Shown here piece after piece: positions 1 to 6,037 of a DNA stretch of 10,944 nucleotides (its first letter is position 1; every line of letters begins with the position of its first letter). The notes beneath the pieces were generated by a model, which did no database searches, was not told the DNA's origin, and saw only the letters and a list, made by a program, of their open reading frames with translations. A program made the position numbers and the translations under genes. The stretch is from positions 1 through 10,944 of the forward strand of contig JAJTHU010000060.1 of assembly GCA_021300055.1 (NCBI GenBank), read 5' to 3'. The stretch is from Nitrosomonadaceae bacterium. Its GTDB lineage: Bacteria; Pseudomonadota; Gammaproteobacteria; Burkholderiales; Usitatibacteraceae.

Positions 1-1
1 A

Positions 2-670
2 CCACTCACCCTCTTGATCGCCGGCGACTCGTCTGCGGCAGGCGTCGGCGCGCCGACACAGGAAGCGGCGCTGGCACCGCAGCTCGCGGCAGCGCTTGCC
101 GCGCGTGTTCGCCGCGACGTGGCTTGGCACCTGTACGCACATACGGGGCTGACGTCGGCAGGCGTGCTCAATCTCCTCAAGGAGTCCACACTTCCACCAG
201 CGGACCTTGGGGTGATCATCGTCGGAGTCAACGACATCGCCAATGATGTCGCCGTGGGTCATGCTCTCCGCGTACGCAACCGAATTGTGCGTTTACTGCA
301 AACGCGCACCGGTGTAGGGCACATTTTGTTCCCCGGGCTGCCCGCAGTGGAACGCTTTCCGCTGCTGCCGCAACCACTCGCTTGGTACGGTGGCGCCGAG
401 GCGCGGCGTAACAACCAACTCCAGTCGCGTTGGGCGCGACACCGCAAGCGCGCGGGTCTGGTTTCGCATGTCCCGATGGACGGGTTTACGCATCCGCAGC
501 TAATGGCAGAGGACGGCTACCACCCGTCCCCTGTGTTGTACGCGATGGTGGCCGCACATCTCGCTGACCACTTATCACTTCGCGTTGCAGCGCCGGATGC
601 AGAGCGGCAGACGGCCGCAAATCTCATGGGGTCCGCCGTACAGGCCGAGCAAGAGACCTTGGTCGCCTAG
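2..670 (+). CDS. SGNH/GDSL-family hydrolase, 5' end cut off by the window edge
   Basis: The reading frame is open from base 2, so the true start lies outside the window; the first in-window start-like codon (TTG at 14) sits in the middle of the conserved first beta-strand and is unlikely to be real. SGNH landmarks are in order: block I Gly-Asp-Ser (GDS at 23-31, Ser as nucleophile), a Gly in YAHTGLTS that could serve as block II, block III GVND (Gly-x-Asn-Asp; Gly and Asn would form the oxyanion hole) about 65 residues after GDS, and block V DGYH (Asp and His of the triad) about 160 residues after GDS. These blocks mark esterases or lipases acting on small acyl or acetyl esters; substrate cannot be read from the sequence. 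The visible 223 residues are near the full size of such domains, so only a short N-terminus is missing. No signal peptide can be judged. A short intergenic stretch follows and the next gene has its own ribosome site, so no operon is evident. Confidence 0.88.
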   Translation, partial: PLTLLIAGDSSAAGVGAPTQEAALAPQLAAALAARVRRDVAWHLYAHTGLTSAGVLNLLKESTLPPADLGVIIVGVNDIANDVAVGHALRVRNRIVRLLQTRTGVGHILFPGLPAVERFPLLPQPLAWYGGAEARRNNQLQSRWARHRKRAGLVSHVPMDGFTHPQLMAEDGYHPSPVLYAMVAAHLADHLSLRVAAPDAERQTAANLMGSAVQAEQETLVA

Positions 671-688
671 CCGCAACCAAAGATAAAG

Positions 689-703
689 CGACGCGGTGCG
701 TCG
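689..703 (+). terminator. small hairpin after the SGNH gene, possible weak terminator
   Basis: A perfect 6-bp stem (CGACGC / GCGTCG) with a GGT loop begins 18 bases after the stop codon of the upstream gene. No T-run follows, so it is not a canonical intrinsic terminator. It may only stabilise the 3' end or be fortuitous. The rest of 671-819 shows no gene and no convincing promoter. Confidence 0.25.
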
Positions 704-819
704 ATACGTGTTACCGTGGGTCCCCGTGTCGGACATTGAACTGGGTTAGACCAGCGACGCCTCCCCCTGTGCTTACGTTGTCAGCAGCGCACGACTGTGA
801 CGCTCGTCCAGAGGACAAC

Positions 820-981
820 ATGAGCCCCGCCAATCTGATTTCGATCGCGCTTGTCGCGATGATTCTTCTCACACTGCCGCAATGGCGCTACACACGCGTT
901 TGGGGTGGCACATACACCCCGACGGCGGTGCTTGGCTTCATGCTCGCCGCCCACGCCTATACGGTGCTGCGCGCCGCCTAG
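820..981 (+). CDS. DUF3309-like small membrane protein, 53 aa
   Basis: The protein starts MSPANLISIALVAMILLTLP, a hydrophobic helix of about 20 residues, followed by the short polar motif QWRYTRVWGG and a second hydrophobic stretch (TAVLGFMLAAHAYTVL, about residues 33-49). Helix, LPxW-Y-R-WG core, helix is the pattern I associate with the DUF3309 family of roughly 50-residue proteobacterial membrane peptides of unknown function. The ATG at 820 is chosen because GAGGA lies at 811-815 and the protein then begins directly with the first helix. A TTG-initiated version from 736 would add 28 unremarkable residues and has no ribosome site. The gene stands alone, and the gap to the next gene contains separate promoter-like signals. 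Family assignment is from memory of the motif. Function is unknown. Confidence 0.7.
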   Translation: MSPANLISIALVAMILLTLPQWRYTRVWGGTYTPTAVLGFMLAAHAYTVLRAA

Positions 982-1043
982 CGCCACCCGCAGGGGGTCG
1001 CCGCGGCGCACCGAGAACAAAAAAACCCTTATAAATCAATGGT

Positions 1044-1071
1044 GGAACTTTTTGGTTCAAAAGATGACTAA
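1044..1071 (+). promoter_or_regulatory. possible sigma-E/ECF-type promoter for the fasciclin gene
   Basis: GGAACTT at 1044-1050 equals the classic RpoE (sigma-E) -35 consensus, and GACTAA at 1066-1071 differs in one base from the -10 consensus GTCTAA, with a 15-nt spacer. Transcription would then start near 1077-1079 and leave a leader of about 127 nt before the ATG at 1206. The same gap also holds an AT-rich TATAAA (1030-1035) without a matching -35. The match is good, but it comes from reading one intergenic region. Confidence 0.4.
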
Positions 1072-1078
1072 TCAGTCA
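1065..1078. promoter_or_regulatory. near-palindrome TGACT-N4-AGTCA, operator candidate
   Basis: Perfect 5-bp arms TGACT and AGTCA are separated by AATC. The element overlaps the proposed -10 box (1066-1071), so a dimeric regulator bound here would be expected to repress. TetR-family operators often have this sort of compact symmetric shape, but no regulator gene is visible nearby. Confidence 0.25.
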
Positions 1079-1125
1079 CGCTTTGACCTGTTTAGTTCTG
1101 TGAGTGGTGCTAGCAGGTCAAAGCG
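1079..1125 (+). repeat. 12-bp perfect inverted repeat in the fasciclin leader
   Basis: CGCTTTGACCTG at 1079-1090 is exactly complementary to CAGGTCAAAGCG at 1114-1125, with a 23-nt loop. If the promoter at 1044-1071 is used, this stem-loop would sit at the extreme 5' end of the mRNA, where such structures can protect against 5'-end-dependent decay. Alternatively, the two arms could be paired half-sites for a DNA-binding protein. It is not a terminator: no T-run follows on either strand. Confidence 0.5.
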
Positions 1126-1205
1126 GGCAGTTGTTGGAATCGTAGCGTCCCGTTTTTCTGATCATTTCCCTCTAACCCTAAGTCGTTTCTCAGGAGCTTT
1201 ACTTT

Positions 1206-1670
1206 ATGCTGCGTACTTTGAAAACCGTCGCGCTCGCCGCGTCCCTCTCCCTTGCCTCGACCATGGCCCTCGCGGCAAAAGATATTGTTGATACCGCCGC
1301 AGGCGCCGGTAGCTTCAACACCTTGGTCACAGCGATTAAAGCTGCAGGCTTGGTCGACACGTTGAAGGGCAAGGGTCCGTTCACCGTGTTTGCACCGACC
1401 GACGAGGCCTTCGCCAAAATCCCAAAGGCTGATCTCGATGCACTGCTGAAAGACAAAGCGAAGCTCACCGCCGTTCTGACCTACCACGTTGTCCCTGCCA
1501 AAGTAATGGCGAAAGACGTCAAGGCCGGTGATGTCAAGACCGTGAATGGCAAGTCGTTCAAGATCACCACCGACAAGGGCGTGATGGTCGACAAAGCAAA
1601 AGTCACCAAGACCGACATCGTTGCATCCAACGGTGTGATTCACGTGATCGACACCGTCATCCTGCCGTAA
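1206..1670 (+). CDS. secreted fasciclin (FAS1) domain protein, 154 aa
   Basis: An N-terminal signal peptide is clear: MLRTLKT, a hydrophobic core, and an ALA/A cleavage region near residues 21-24. The rest is one FAS1 domain. Its H1 block is FTVFAPTDEAF (59-69), the central Tyr-His is in LTYHVVP (93-94), and the H2 block is SNGVIHVIDTVILP at the C-terminus. Single-domain FAS1 proteins of this size are exported to the periplasm or surface and are linked to adhesion or protein-protein contact; no catalytic role is expected. The ATG at 1206 has an AGGAG at 1192-1196 and leads straight into the signal peptide. Lys and Asp are abundant and the mature protein has no Cys. It is monocistronic, bounded upstream by a 224-bp regulatory gap and downstream by a strong terminator. 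The possible sigma-E-type promoter upstream would suit an envelope-stress-responsive protein, which is an inference. Confidence 0.93.
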   Translation: MLRTLKTVALAASLSLASTMALAAKDIVDTAAGAGSFNTLVTAIKAAGLVDTLKGKGPFTVFAPTDEAFAKIPKADLDALLKDKAKLTAVLTYHVVPAKVMAKDVKAGDVKTVNGKSFKITTDKGVMVDKAKVTKTDIVASNGVIHVIDTVILP

Positions 1671-1696
1671 TCGCAGCGCTCCGTAACTAGTCATGC

Positions 1697-1735
1697 AAAC
1701 GGGCTCGTCGTTGACGAGCCCGTTTTGTTTTTGGC
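1697..1735 (+). terminator. strong rho-independent terminator after the fasciclin gene
   Basis: A perfect 13-bp stem (1697-1709 with 1713-1725, core ACGGGCTCGTC) closes a GTT loop and runs directly into a T-rich tail (TTTTGTTTTT). It lies 27 bases after the fasciclin stop. On the opposite strand the hairpin is followed by only three Ts, so it may also slow transcripts leaving the convergent helicase gene, but less effectively. Confidence 0.92.
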
Positions 1736-1756
1736 GCCAACGATTAGCGCTTTCGG

Positions 1757-3250
1757 CTAGCGGCGTCCTGAGTTGCCGGAGCCGCGTGAGCGACCGCCTC
1801 CGCCACCACCGCCGCCGCTGCTGCCACGCCCACCACCACCACCGCCTCCACCGCCACCACCACCGCTGCGGCGTCGTTGCGATGCCGGCTTAGCAGCACC
1901 GGACTTCGGTGCGCCGGCGACAGACTTAGGCTTAGGTGCCCCGCCCGATTTCTCTTGGCGCACCTGCTGGCCCGATTGGTTGCCCCGGCGACCACCACCC
2001 TGCCCGCCACCAGCGCCTGCAGTCGAACCGCCACCGCTGCGGCGGCCACCCTGCCCGCTCGGGCGATGTCCACTCGAGCGCAACTGGATCGGCTGCGCCT
2101 TGGCGTTCGGGTCCGGCTCAAAGCCCGGCACCACTTCAACCGGCACTTCACGCTTAATCAAGCGCTCGATGTCAGCGAAGAGTTTTTTCTCATCGACGCA
2201 CACCAACGACACAGCTTCGCCCGTCGCGCCTGCGCGTCCGGTACGGCCGATGCGATGCACGTAATCTTCGGGGACGTTAGGGATGTCGTAGTTCACGACG
2301 TGCGGGAGTTGATCGATATCGATGCCACGCGCGGCAATGTCTGTCGCCACCAGCACGGCGAGTTCGCCGGTTTTGAATTCCGCAAGCGCTTTGGTGCGCG
2401 CGCCTTGGCTCTTGTTGCCGTGAATTGCCAGCGCGCTGATGCTGGCTTTGTTGAGGATCTCGCACAGCTTATTGGCGCCGTGCTTCGTGCGCGTGAACAC
2501 CAGCACTTGGTGCCAATCGTTGTCGCGAATGAGGTGCGTGAGCAGCTGCGCCTTCTTGTCGCGATCAACCGGATGCACTTTCTGCGCAATGACCTCGACT
2601 GTCGAGTTGCGTCGCGCCACTTCGATGAGTGCGGGACTATTGAGCAAGCCATCGGCAAGGCGCTTGATGTCATCCGAAAACGTTGCCGAGAAAAGCAAGT
2701 TCTGACGTTGCTTGGGCAGCAAGGCAAGCACACGCTTGATATCGTGAATGAAGCCCATGTCGAGCATGCGATCCGCTTCATCGAGCACCAAGATTTCAAT
2801 CTTGGACAAATCAACCGTGCGCTGCTGATGATGATCCAGCAAGCGCCCCGGCGTGGCGACCAAGATATCGACGCCTTTGCGCAGCAAGCCGATTTGCGGG
2901 TTGATGCTCACGCCGCCGAAGATCACCGCCGAGCTGATGCCCGAATATTTGCCGTACGTGCGAACACTCTCTTCGACTTGCGCCGCGAGTTCGCGCGTCG
3001 GCGTGAGCACCAGCGCGCGGATAGCCGTTTTGGCGCGCGGTTGTGGTGCAGGTGTGTTCATCAAGCGTTGCAACATCGGCAACGTGAAGCCGGCAGTCTT
3101 GCCGGTGCCGGTTTGCGCGCCGGCGAGCAAATCGCCACCACCAAGAACGGCAGGGATGGCTTGTGTTTGGATAGGGGTGGGAATGGTGTAACCGTGCTCA
3201 GCGACCGCACGCACCAATTTCTCGGACAAACCGAGTGAAGAAAAAGACAT
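1757..3250 (-). CDS. rhlE: ATP-dependent DEAD-box RNA helicase RhlE
   Basis: All DEAD-box motifs are present in order (numbering from the chosen start): Q motif GYTIPTPIQ (20-28), motif I AQTGTGKT (45-52), Ia PTRELA (84-89), Ib TPGR (133-136), II DEAD (157-160), III SAT (188-190), IV VLVFTRT (249-255), V ATDIAARGID (302-311) and VI HRIGRTGRAG (332-341). The start MSFSSLGLS closely resembles that of E. coli RhlE, so I place it at the ATG (3248-3250) rather than the TTG five codons upstream. RhlE unwinds short RNA duplexes using ATP and acts in ribosome assembly and RNA decay in the cytoplasm. From about residue 395 the protein is a low-complexity basic tail rich in Gly, Arg, Lys, Ser and Pro, ending in tracts of 12 and 8 glycines flanked by RRRS and RSRGS, probably an RNA-binding, disordered extension. 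Length is 497 aa. It has its own promoter and a long leader, and converges on the fasciclin gene. Confidence 0.95.
   Translation of the reverse strand: MSFSSLGLSEKLVRAVAEHGYTIPTPIQTQAIPAVLGGGDLLAGAQTGTGKTAGFTLPMLQRLMNTPAPQPRAKTAIRALVLTPTRELAAQVEESVRTYGKYSGISSAVIFGGVSINPQIGLLRKGVDILVATPGRLLDHHQQRTVDLSKIEILVLDEADRMLDMGFIHDIKRVLALLPKQRQNLLFSATFSDDIKRLADGLLNSPALIEVARRNSTVEVIAQKVHPVDRDKKAQLLTHLIRDNDWHQVLVFTRTKHGANKLCEILNKASISALAIHGNKSQGARTKALAEFKTGELAVLVATDIAARGIDIDQLPHVVNYDIPNVPEDYVHRIGRTGRAGATGEAVSLVCVDEKKLFADIERLIKREVPVEVVPGFEPDPNAKAQPIQLRSSGHRPSGQGGRRSGGGSTAGAGGGQGGGRRGNQSGQQVRQEKSGGAPKPKSVAGAPKSGAAKPASQRRRSGGGGGGGGGGGGRGSSGGGGGGGGRSRGSGNSGRR
1793..1864 (-). repeat. poly-glycine codon tracts in the RhlE tail
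   Basis: Two runs of GGN codons, eight at 1793-1816 and twelve at 1829-1864, are separated by the codons for RGSS. Codons within the runs are mixed (GGT, GGC, GGA, GGG), so it is an impure trinucleotide repeat. Copy-number changes would stay in frame and alter only the length of the disordered tail. On the other strand this stretch gives a long proline/histidine-rich artefact frame. Confidence 0.8.
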
Positions 3251-3414
3251 AGAAACTTTCGGCAAACCGCATCAACCATCGCTCGTAGGAGCGCCGCCAG
3301 TCAGGATGCGGGGTCTGCAAGTGCAGCGTGGCTGCAAGTGCGTCTATCGAGCACGCGCGAGGAACGCAACGTGCGAGCCGGAGTGGCTAGGCGAAAGGAC
3401 TGGATCAATGCCGA
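3251..3414 (-). promoter_or_regulatory. long structured 5' leader of rhlE
   Basis: From the promoter at 3421-3429 the transcript would begin near 3414, leaving about 164 nt before the ATG. Reading on the + strand, the leader contains a direct repeat CTGCAAGTGC at 3315-3324 and 3332-3341 (17-nt period), a perfect 6-bp hairpin TGCAGC-GTG-GCTGCA at 3322-3336 formed between these copies, and a 5-bp hairpin CGCTC-GTAG-GAGCG at 3280-3293. No convincing small ORF and no strong Shine-Dalgarno site are seen; only a weak GAAAG lies before the ATG. Cold-induced or autoregulated helicase genes in other bacteria often carry long leaders; a role here is inferred. Confidence 0.45.
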
Positions 3415-3420
3415 GGCGTC

Positions 3421-3429
3421 ATTATAGCA
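3421..3429 (-). promoter_or_regulatory. extended -10 promoter for rhlE
   Basis: On the minus strand the sequence reads TGCTATAAT: a perfect TATAAT hexamer (3421-3426) preceded by the TGn extension typical of promoters that do not need a good -35. No TTGACA-like box lies 16-18 bases upstream (3443-3449 reads roughly GGAAGGAA on the minus strand), which fits an extended -10 promoter. The upstream half of this promoter lies inside the 3' end of the neighbouring membrane-protein gene on the same strand. Confidence 0.75.
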
Positions 3430-3439
3430 GGCGTGCTGA

Positions 3440-3961
3440 TTATTCCTTCCGCACCACTTGGTAGTCACTCATCCACAACATGCCCAATCGACCGTGGCGT
3501 GCCTTTATTTGCAGTCGATCATTGGGTGGACGGAGGCCGTCGCATGCGTCACGCCCAAGGTGAACCACCCAAGCCTCGGCAATGGGCTTGTCGAGCCATG
3601 CCGCACAGGCGCGGCGGGTCTGCGCGGTGTTGAGTACGCGGCGCTCGATCGAAAGCGTGGGCGAATCATCGTTCCATGCATTGAACCACCCAACAAATGG
3701 AGCCCCGGCCATCAGCCAAAGCAGGAGCAAGAAAGCACTGGTCAAGCCGACGTTTAGTATGAGCTTGGTATTGCGAAAACTAAGCCACCAAACCACCGCA
3801 TAAGCGAGTAAGCAGACGGGCACCGCAAACTTGACGAGTGCCCACTGGTCGATCGGCAGTGTCAGCTCGCCGACAGACCAAACAGCGACCAGTGCGAGCA
3901 TTGGCAAGCCAATCAGCAGCAGGCCGAAGTTATCCCCCTGTGTCGGGAGGCGTTTTGTCAT
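3440..3961 (-). CDS. membrane protein of unknown function, 173 aa, three predicted TM segments
   Basis: I do not recognise the family. Three hydrophobic segments are visible at about residues 12-31 (FGLLLIGLPMLALVAVWSV), 41-61 and 67-91, followed by a soluble C-terminal domain of some 80 residues (92-173). That domain contains two cysteines (119 and 140) that could form a disulfide if it is periplasmic, and ends with LGMLWMSDYQVVRKE. Cys50 lies in the second TM. The ATG (complement 3959-3961) has a GAGG about 12 bases upstream. The gene shares a 211-bp divergent region with the TSUP permease gene, and its 3' end overlaps the rhlE promoter region, so it lies upstream of rhlE on the same strand but probably not in one mandatory operon. 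The amino-acid composition (TM block first, balanced soluble domain) supports a real gene rather than a shadow. Confidence 0.78.
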   Translation of the reverse strand: MTKRLPTQGDNFGLLLIGLPMLALVAVWSVGELTLPIDQWALVKFAVPVCLLAYAVVWWLSFRNTKLILNVGLTSAFLLLLWLMAGAPFVGWFNAWNDDSPTLSIERRVLNTAQTRRACAAWLDKPIAEAWVVHLGRDACDGLRPPNDRLQIKARHGRLGMLWMSDYQVVRKE

Positions 3962-4172
3962 CCGAGAAGCCTCGATAAGTTGGTCGGGCTGAGCTCGACT
4001 CTATACGGCAAACTTGCCATTTGACCCCGAGCAGTGACTATAACGAACGACTGAGATCGATGTGGTCTGCCACCAAACTACAATGTCCCGGTAATGCGAC
4101 AAGCCCTCGCCCGAGAAAGCGCCACGCCGCATGCGGCTATCCAACATCGGATCGGCAAGCAAAAATCTGTAA
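3962..4172. promoter_or_regulatory. divergent intergenic region with a 12-bp palindrome
   Basis: This 211-bp region must hold the promoters of both flanking genes. It contains a perfect 12-bp palindrome, GCCGCATGCGGC (4126-4137), whose centre is about 41 bases before the permease ATG, and a compact inverted repeat GGCAA-AC-TTGCC (4007-4018) nearer the opposite gene. TTGACC (4021-4026) and TATAAC (4039-4044) are both present but only 12 bases apart, too close for a normal promoter. I cannot assign either promoter with confidence. Confidence 0.3.
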
Positions 4173-4934
4173 ATGAGCGTTCTCAGCCTCGCCGCACTTT
4201 CTCTCACAGTCCTCATCACATCTTTCATCTCCGGCATCCTGGGGATGGCAGGCGGCATGATCTTGATGGGCGTGTTGCTTGCCATGTTGCCGGTTCCCGC
4301 GGCCATGATGCTGCATGGCCTGACGCAGATGGCCTCCAACGGCTGGCGCGCGTGGCTGTGGCGCCGCCACATCGATTGGCGCGTTATGGGTGGATACGTG
4401 CTCGGCGCGCTTGCGGCCATTTCAGTTTTTTTCGGTATCGCAATCGTCGTCAGCAAACCCATCGCCTACATTCTGTTGGGCCTCACCCCCTACGTAAGCT
4501 ACATTCTGCCGCAGCGGCTGGCGCTCAATGTGGATCGGCCACGGCAGCCATTCTTGTGTGGTGCGGTTTGCACCAGCGTACAAATGCTGGCGGGCGTGGC
4601 AGGACCACTACTCGACGTGTTCTTCGTGCGCTCACAGCTTGATCGGCGCGGTGTGGTGGCAACAAAAGCCATGTCGCAAGCGTTCGGTCATCTGCTTAAG
4701 GTGATCTTTTTCGGCACAATCAGTTACTCGGCAGTGGGCCGTGTGGGCGATGGCTTGAGCATCGGCTTGGTGGCCACCTGCATTGCATGCGCGTTTATGG
4801 GGACGACGCTATCCAAGAGTGTGCTGGAGCGCATGACCGATGCGAACTTTCGCCAATGGACAAAATGGACTGTGTTTTCGGTGGGGACGATCTATTTACT
4901 TTGGGGAACATGGCAGTTGCTACGCCAAAGCTAA
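4173..4934 (+). CDS. TauE/SafE (TSUP) family membrane permease, 253 aa
   Basis: The protein is almost entirely hydrophobic with about seven or eight membrane segments arranged as two similar halves. The first half carries GILGMAGGMILMG (21-33), the glycine-rich signature of the family, and the second carries GVAGPLLDVFF (141-151) followed by VATKAMSQAFGHLLKV (162-177), the other conserved block. TSUP proteins (Pfam TauE, formerly DUF81) move sulfite, sulfoacetate, thiosulfate or other organic or sulfur anions across the inner membrane. The substrate here is unknown. The ATG at 4173 is directly preceded by an in-frame TAA, so no earlier start is possible; the ribosome site is weak. A solute-binding protein of the Bug family follows 78 bases downstream on the same strand, which could indicate co-expression and a shared anionic substrate, but that is an inference. 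Confidence 0.88.
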   Translation: MSVLSLAALSLTVLITSFISGILGMAGGMILMGVLLAMLPVPAAMMLHGLTQMASNGWRAWLWRRHIDWRVMGGYVLGALAAISVFFGIAIVVSKPIAYILLGLTPYVSYILPQRLALNVDRPRQPFLCGAVCTSVQMLAGVAGPLLDVFFVRSQLDRRGVVATKAMSQAFGHLLKVIFFGTISYSAVGRVGDGLSIGLVATCIACAFMGTTLSKSVLERMTDANFRQWTKWTVFSVGTIYLLWGTWQLLRQS

Positions 4935-5012
4935 ACAGCGTGCACGGCAAGTGCGAAAGAGCAGTAATCTGATGTCACCTAGAATTCGCCGAGCATAAGC
5001 AAGGGAGACCAA

Positions 5013-6008
5013 GTGCAGCCAAGACTTTTCGCCAATCGATCCCGTACTTTGCGGCGCGCGCTTTTGGCGTGCTTGCTTGGATTAATGCACACCATCTGCA
5101 GCGCGAACGCTTATCCGGTAAAGCCAATCAAGATCGTGATCGGCTTTCCACCGGGCGGCGCGACCGACATCCTTTCGCGCGACTTTGCCGCGAAACTCGG
5201 CGAGGAGTTAAAGCAACAAGTCATTATCGAAAACAAGCCTGGCGCGGGCGGCACCATCGGCGCGGACCTAGTCGCGAAGAGCGCGCCGGATGGTTACACA
5301 CTCACCATCGGCACATCGAGCAATCACGCGATCGCCGTCAGCCTCTACAAGAAATTAGCTTACGATCCTGTTAAAGACTTCGCACCGATCACCATGCTGG
5401 CCGCCTCTCAGAATGTGGTGGTGGTGAACAACGACCTACCGGTGCGCTCGCTCAAGGAGCTAATCGCATACGCCAAAGCCAACCCCGGCAAACTTAACTT
5501 TGGTTCGAGCGGCAACGGCACGATTTCTCACCTAACCGGCGAAATGTTCCACCGCTTGGCAGGCGTACAAATTGCGCACGTCCCTTACAAGGGTAGCGCC
5601 TTCGTCTTTCCCGATCTCATGTCCGGGCAAATATCGCTCATGTATGACAGCACCGTCTCGATTGGCCCACTGGTGAAATCCGGCAAGGTGCGCCCACTCG
5701 CGGTAACGGGCACGGCGCGGTCAAAGTTGTTCCCCAACGTGCCCACCGTCGCTGAGTCCGGCTACGCGCTGTTCTCCGCCACCAACTGGTTTGGCTTGTT
5801 TGCACCTGCCGGCACGCCGAAGGACATCGTTGCGCGCATCCACGCTGCGTCGGTGAAAGCCTTATCCAGCAGCGACCTCGCTGAGCGCTTCGCGACGCAA
5901 GGTGCGGAAGTGATTGCGAGCAAGCCAGACGAGACACTTGAAATGCTTAAGGCCGACATCGCAAAGTGGGCTGAGGTGGCGCGCCTTTCCGGCGCGCGGA
6001 TTGATTAA
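5013..6008 (+). CDS. Bug/TctC-family tripartite tricarboxylate transporter solute-binding protein
   Basis: A signal peptide (hydrophobic core ALLACLLGLMHTICS, cleavage after SANA at about residue 33) precedes the typical mature start YPVKPIKIVIGFPPGGATD. Family blocks follow: FPPGGATD (45-52), NKPGAGG (74-80), APDGYTL (91-97), LNFGSSGNGTISHL (161-174), HVPYKG (189-194) and the C-terminal VPTVAESG. Length (331 aa) is normal. Such periplasmic proteins capture carboxylates such as citrate, dicarboxylates, aromatic acids or amino acids and pass them to a TctAB-type permease. No TctA or TctB gene is in the window, so this is an orphan receptor here, as is common in Burkholderiales, which carry very many copies. 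The start is GTG, chosen because AAGGGAGA (5001-5008) sits at proper spacing. The SGNH-like gene follows after 29 bp with its own good ribosome site, so the two are probably cotranscribed. Confidence 0.95.
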   Translation: MQPRLFANRSRTLRRALLACLLGLMHTICSANAYPVKPIKIVIGFPPGGATDILSRDFAAKLGEELKQQVIIENKPGAGGTIGADLVAKSAPDGYTLTIGTSSNHAIAVSLYKKLAYDPVKDFAPITMLAASQNVVVVNNDLPVRSLKELIAYAKANPGKLNFGSSGNGTISHLTGEMFHRLAGVQIAHVPYKGSAFVFPDLMSGQISLMYDSTVSIGPLVKSGKVRPLAVTGTARSKLFPNVPTVAESGYALFSATNWFGLFAPAGTPKDIVARIHAASVKALSSSDLAERFATQGAEVIASKPDETLEMLKADIAKWAEVARLSGARID

Positions 6009-6037
6009 GCAGATAGACCGCAATCAGGGAGAACTAC

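Noticed and set aside
1030..1035. TATAAA as a -10 box for the fasciclin gene
   Set aside because: No acceptable -35 at 1006-1013; the sigma-E-like pair just downstream is a better match.
1110..1694. 194-codon minus-strand frame opposite the fasciclin gene
   Set aside because: It overlaps a clear secreted FAS1 gene and its terminator; it has no recognisable domain and no ribosome site.
1773..2264. Proline-rich frame on the + strand (many consecutive Pro residues)
   Set aside because: It is the complement of the poly-glycine codons in the RhlE tail, with no start signal or homology.
1877..3238. 453-codon open frame on the + strand, opposite rhlE
   Set aside because: It is wholly antisense to a helicase with every DEAD-box motif. 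The translation is rich in Arg, His and Ala without domain signatures and arises from the codon bias of rhlE.
3251..3265. TTG start extending RhlE by five residues
   Set aside because: The ATG at 3250 gives MSFSSLGLS, matching the known RhlE N-terminus; the TTG has no better ribosome site.
4980..4985. TAGAAT as a -10 box for the solute-binding protein gene
   Set aside because: No -35-like sequence lies 16-18 bases upstream and there is no TGn extension; too weak to list.
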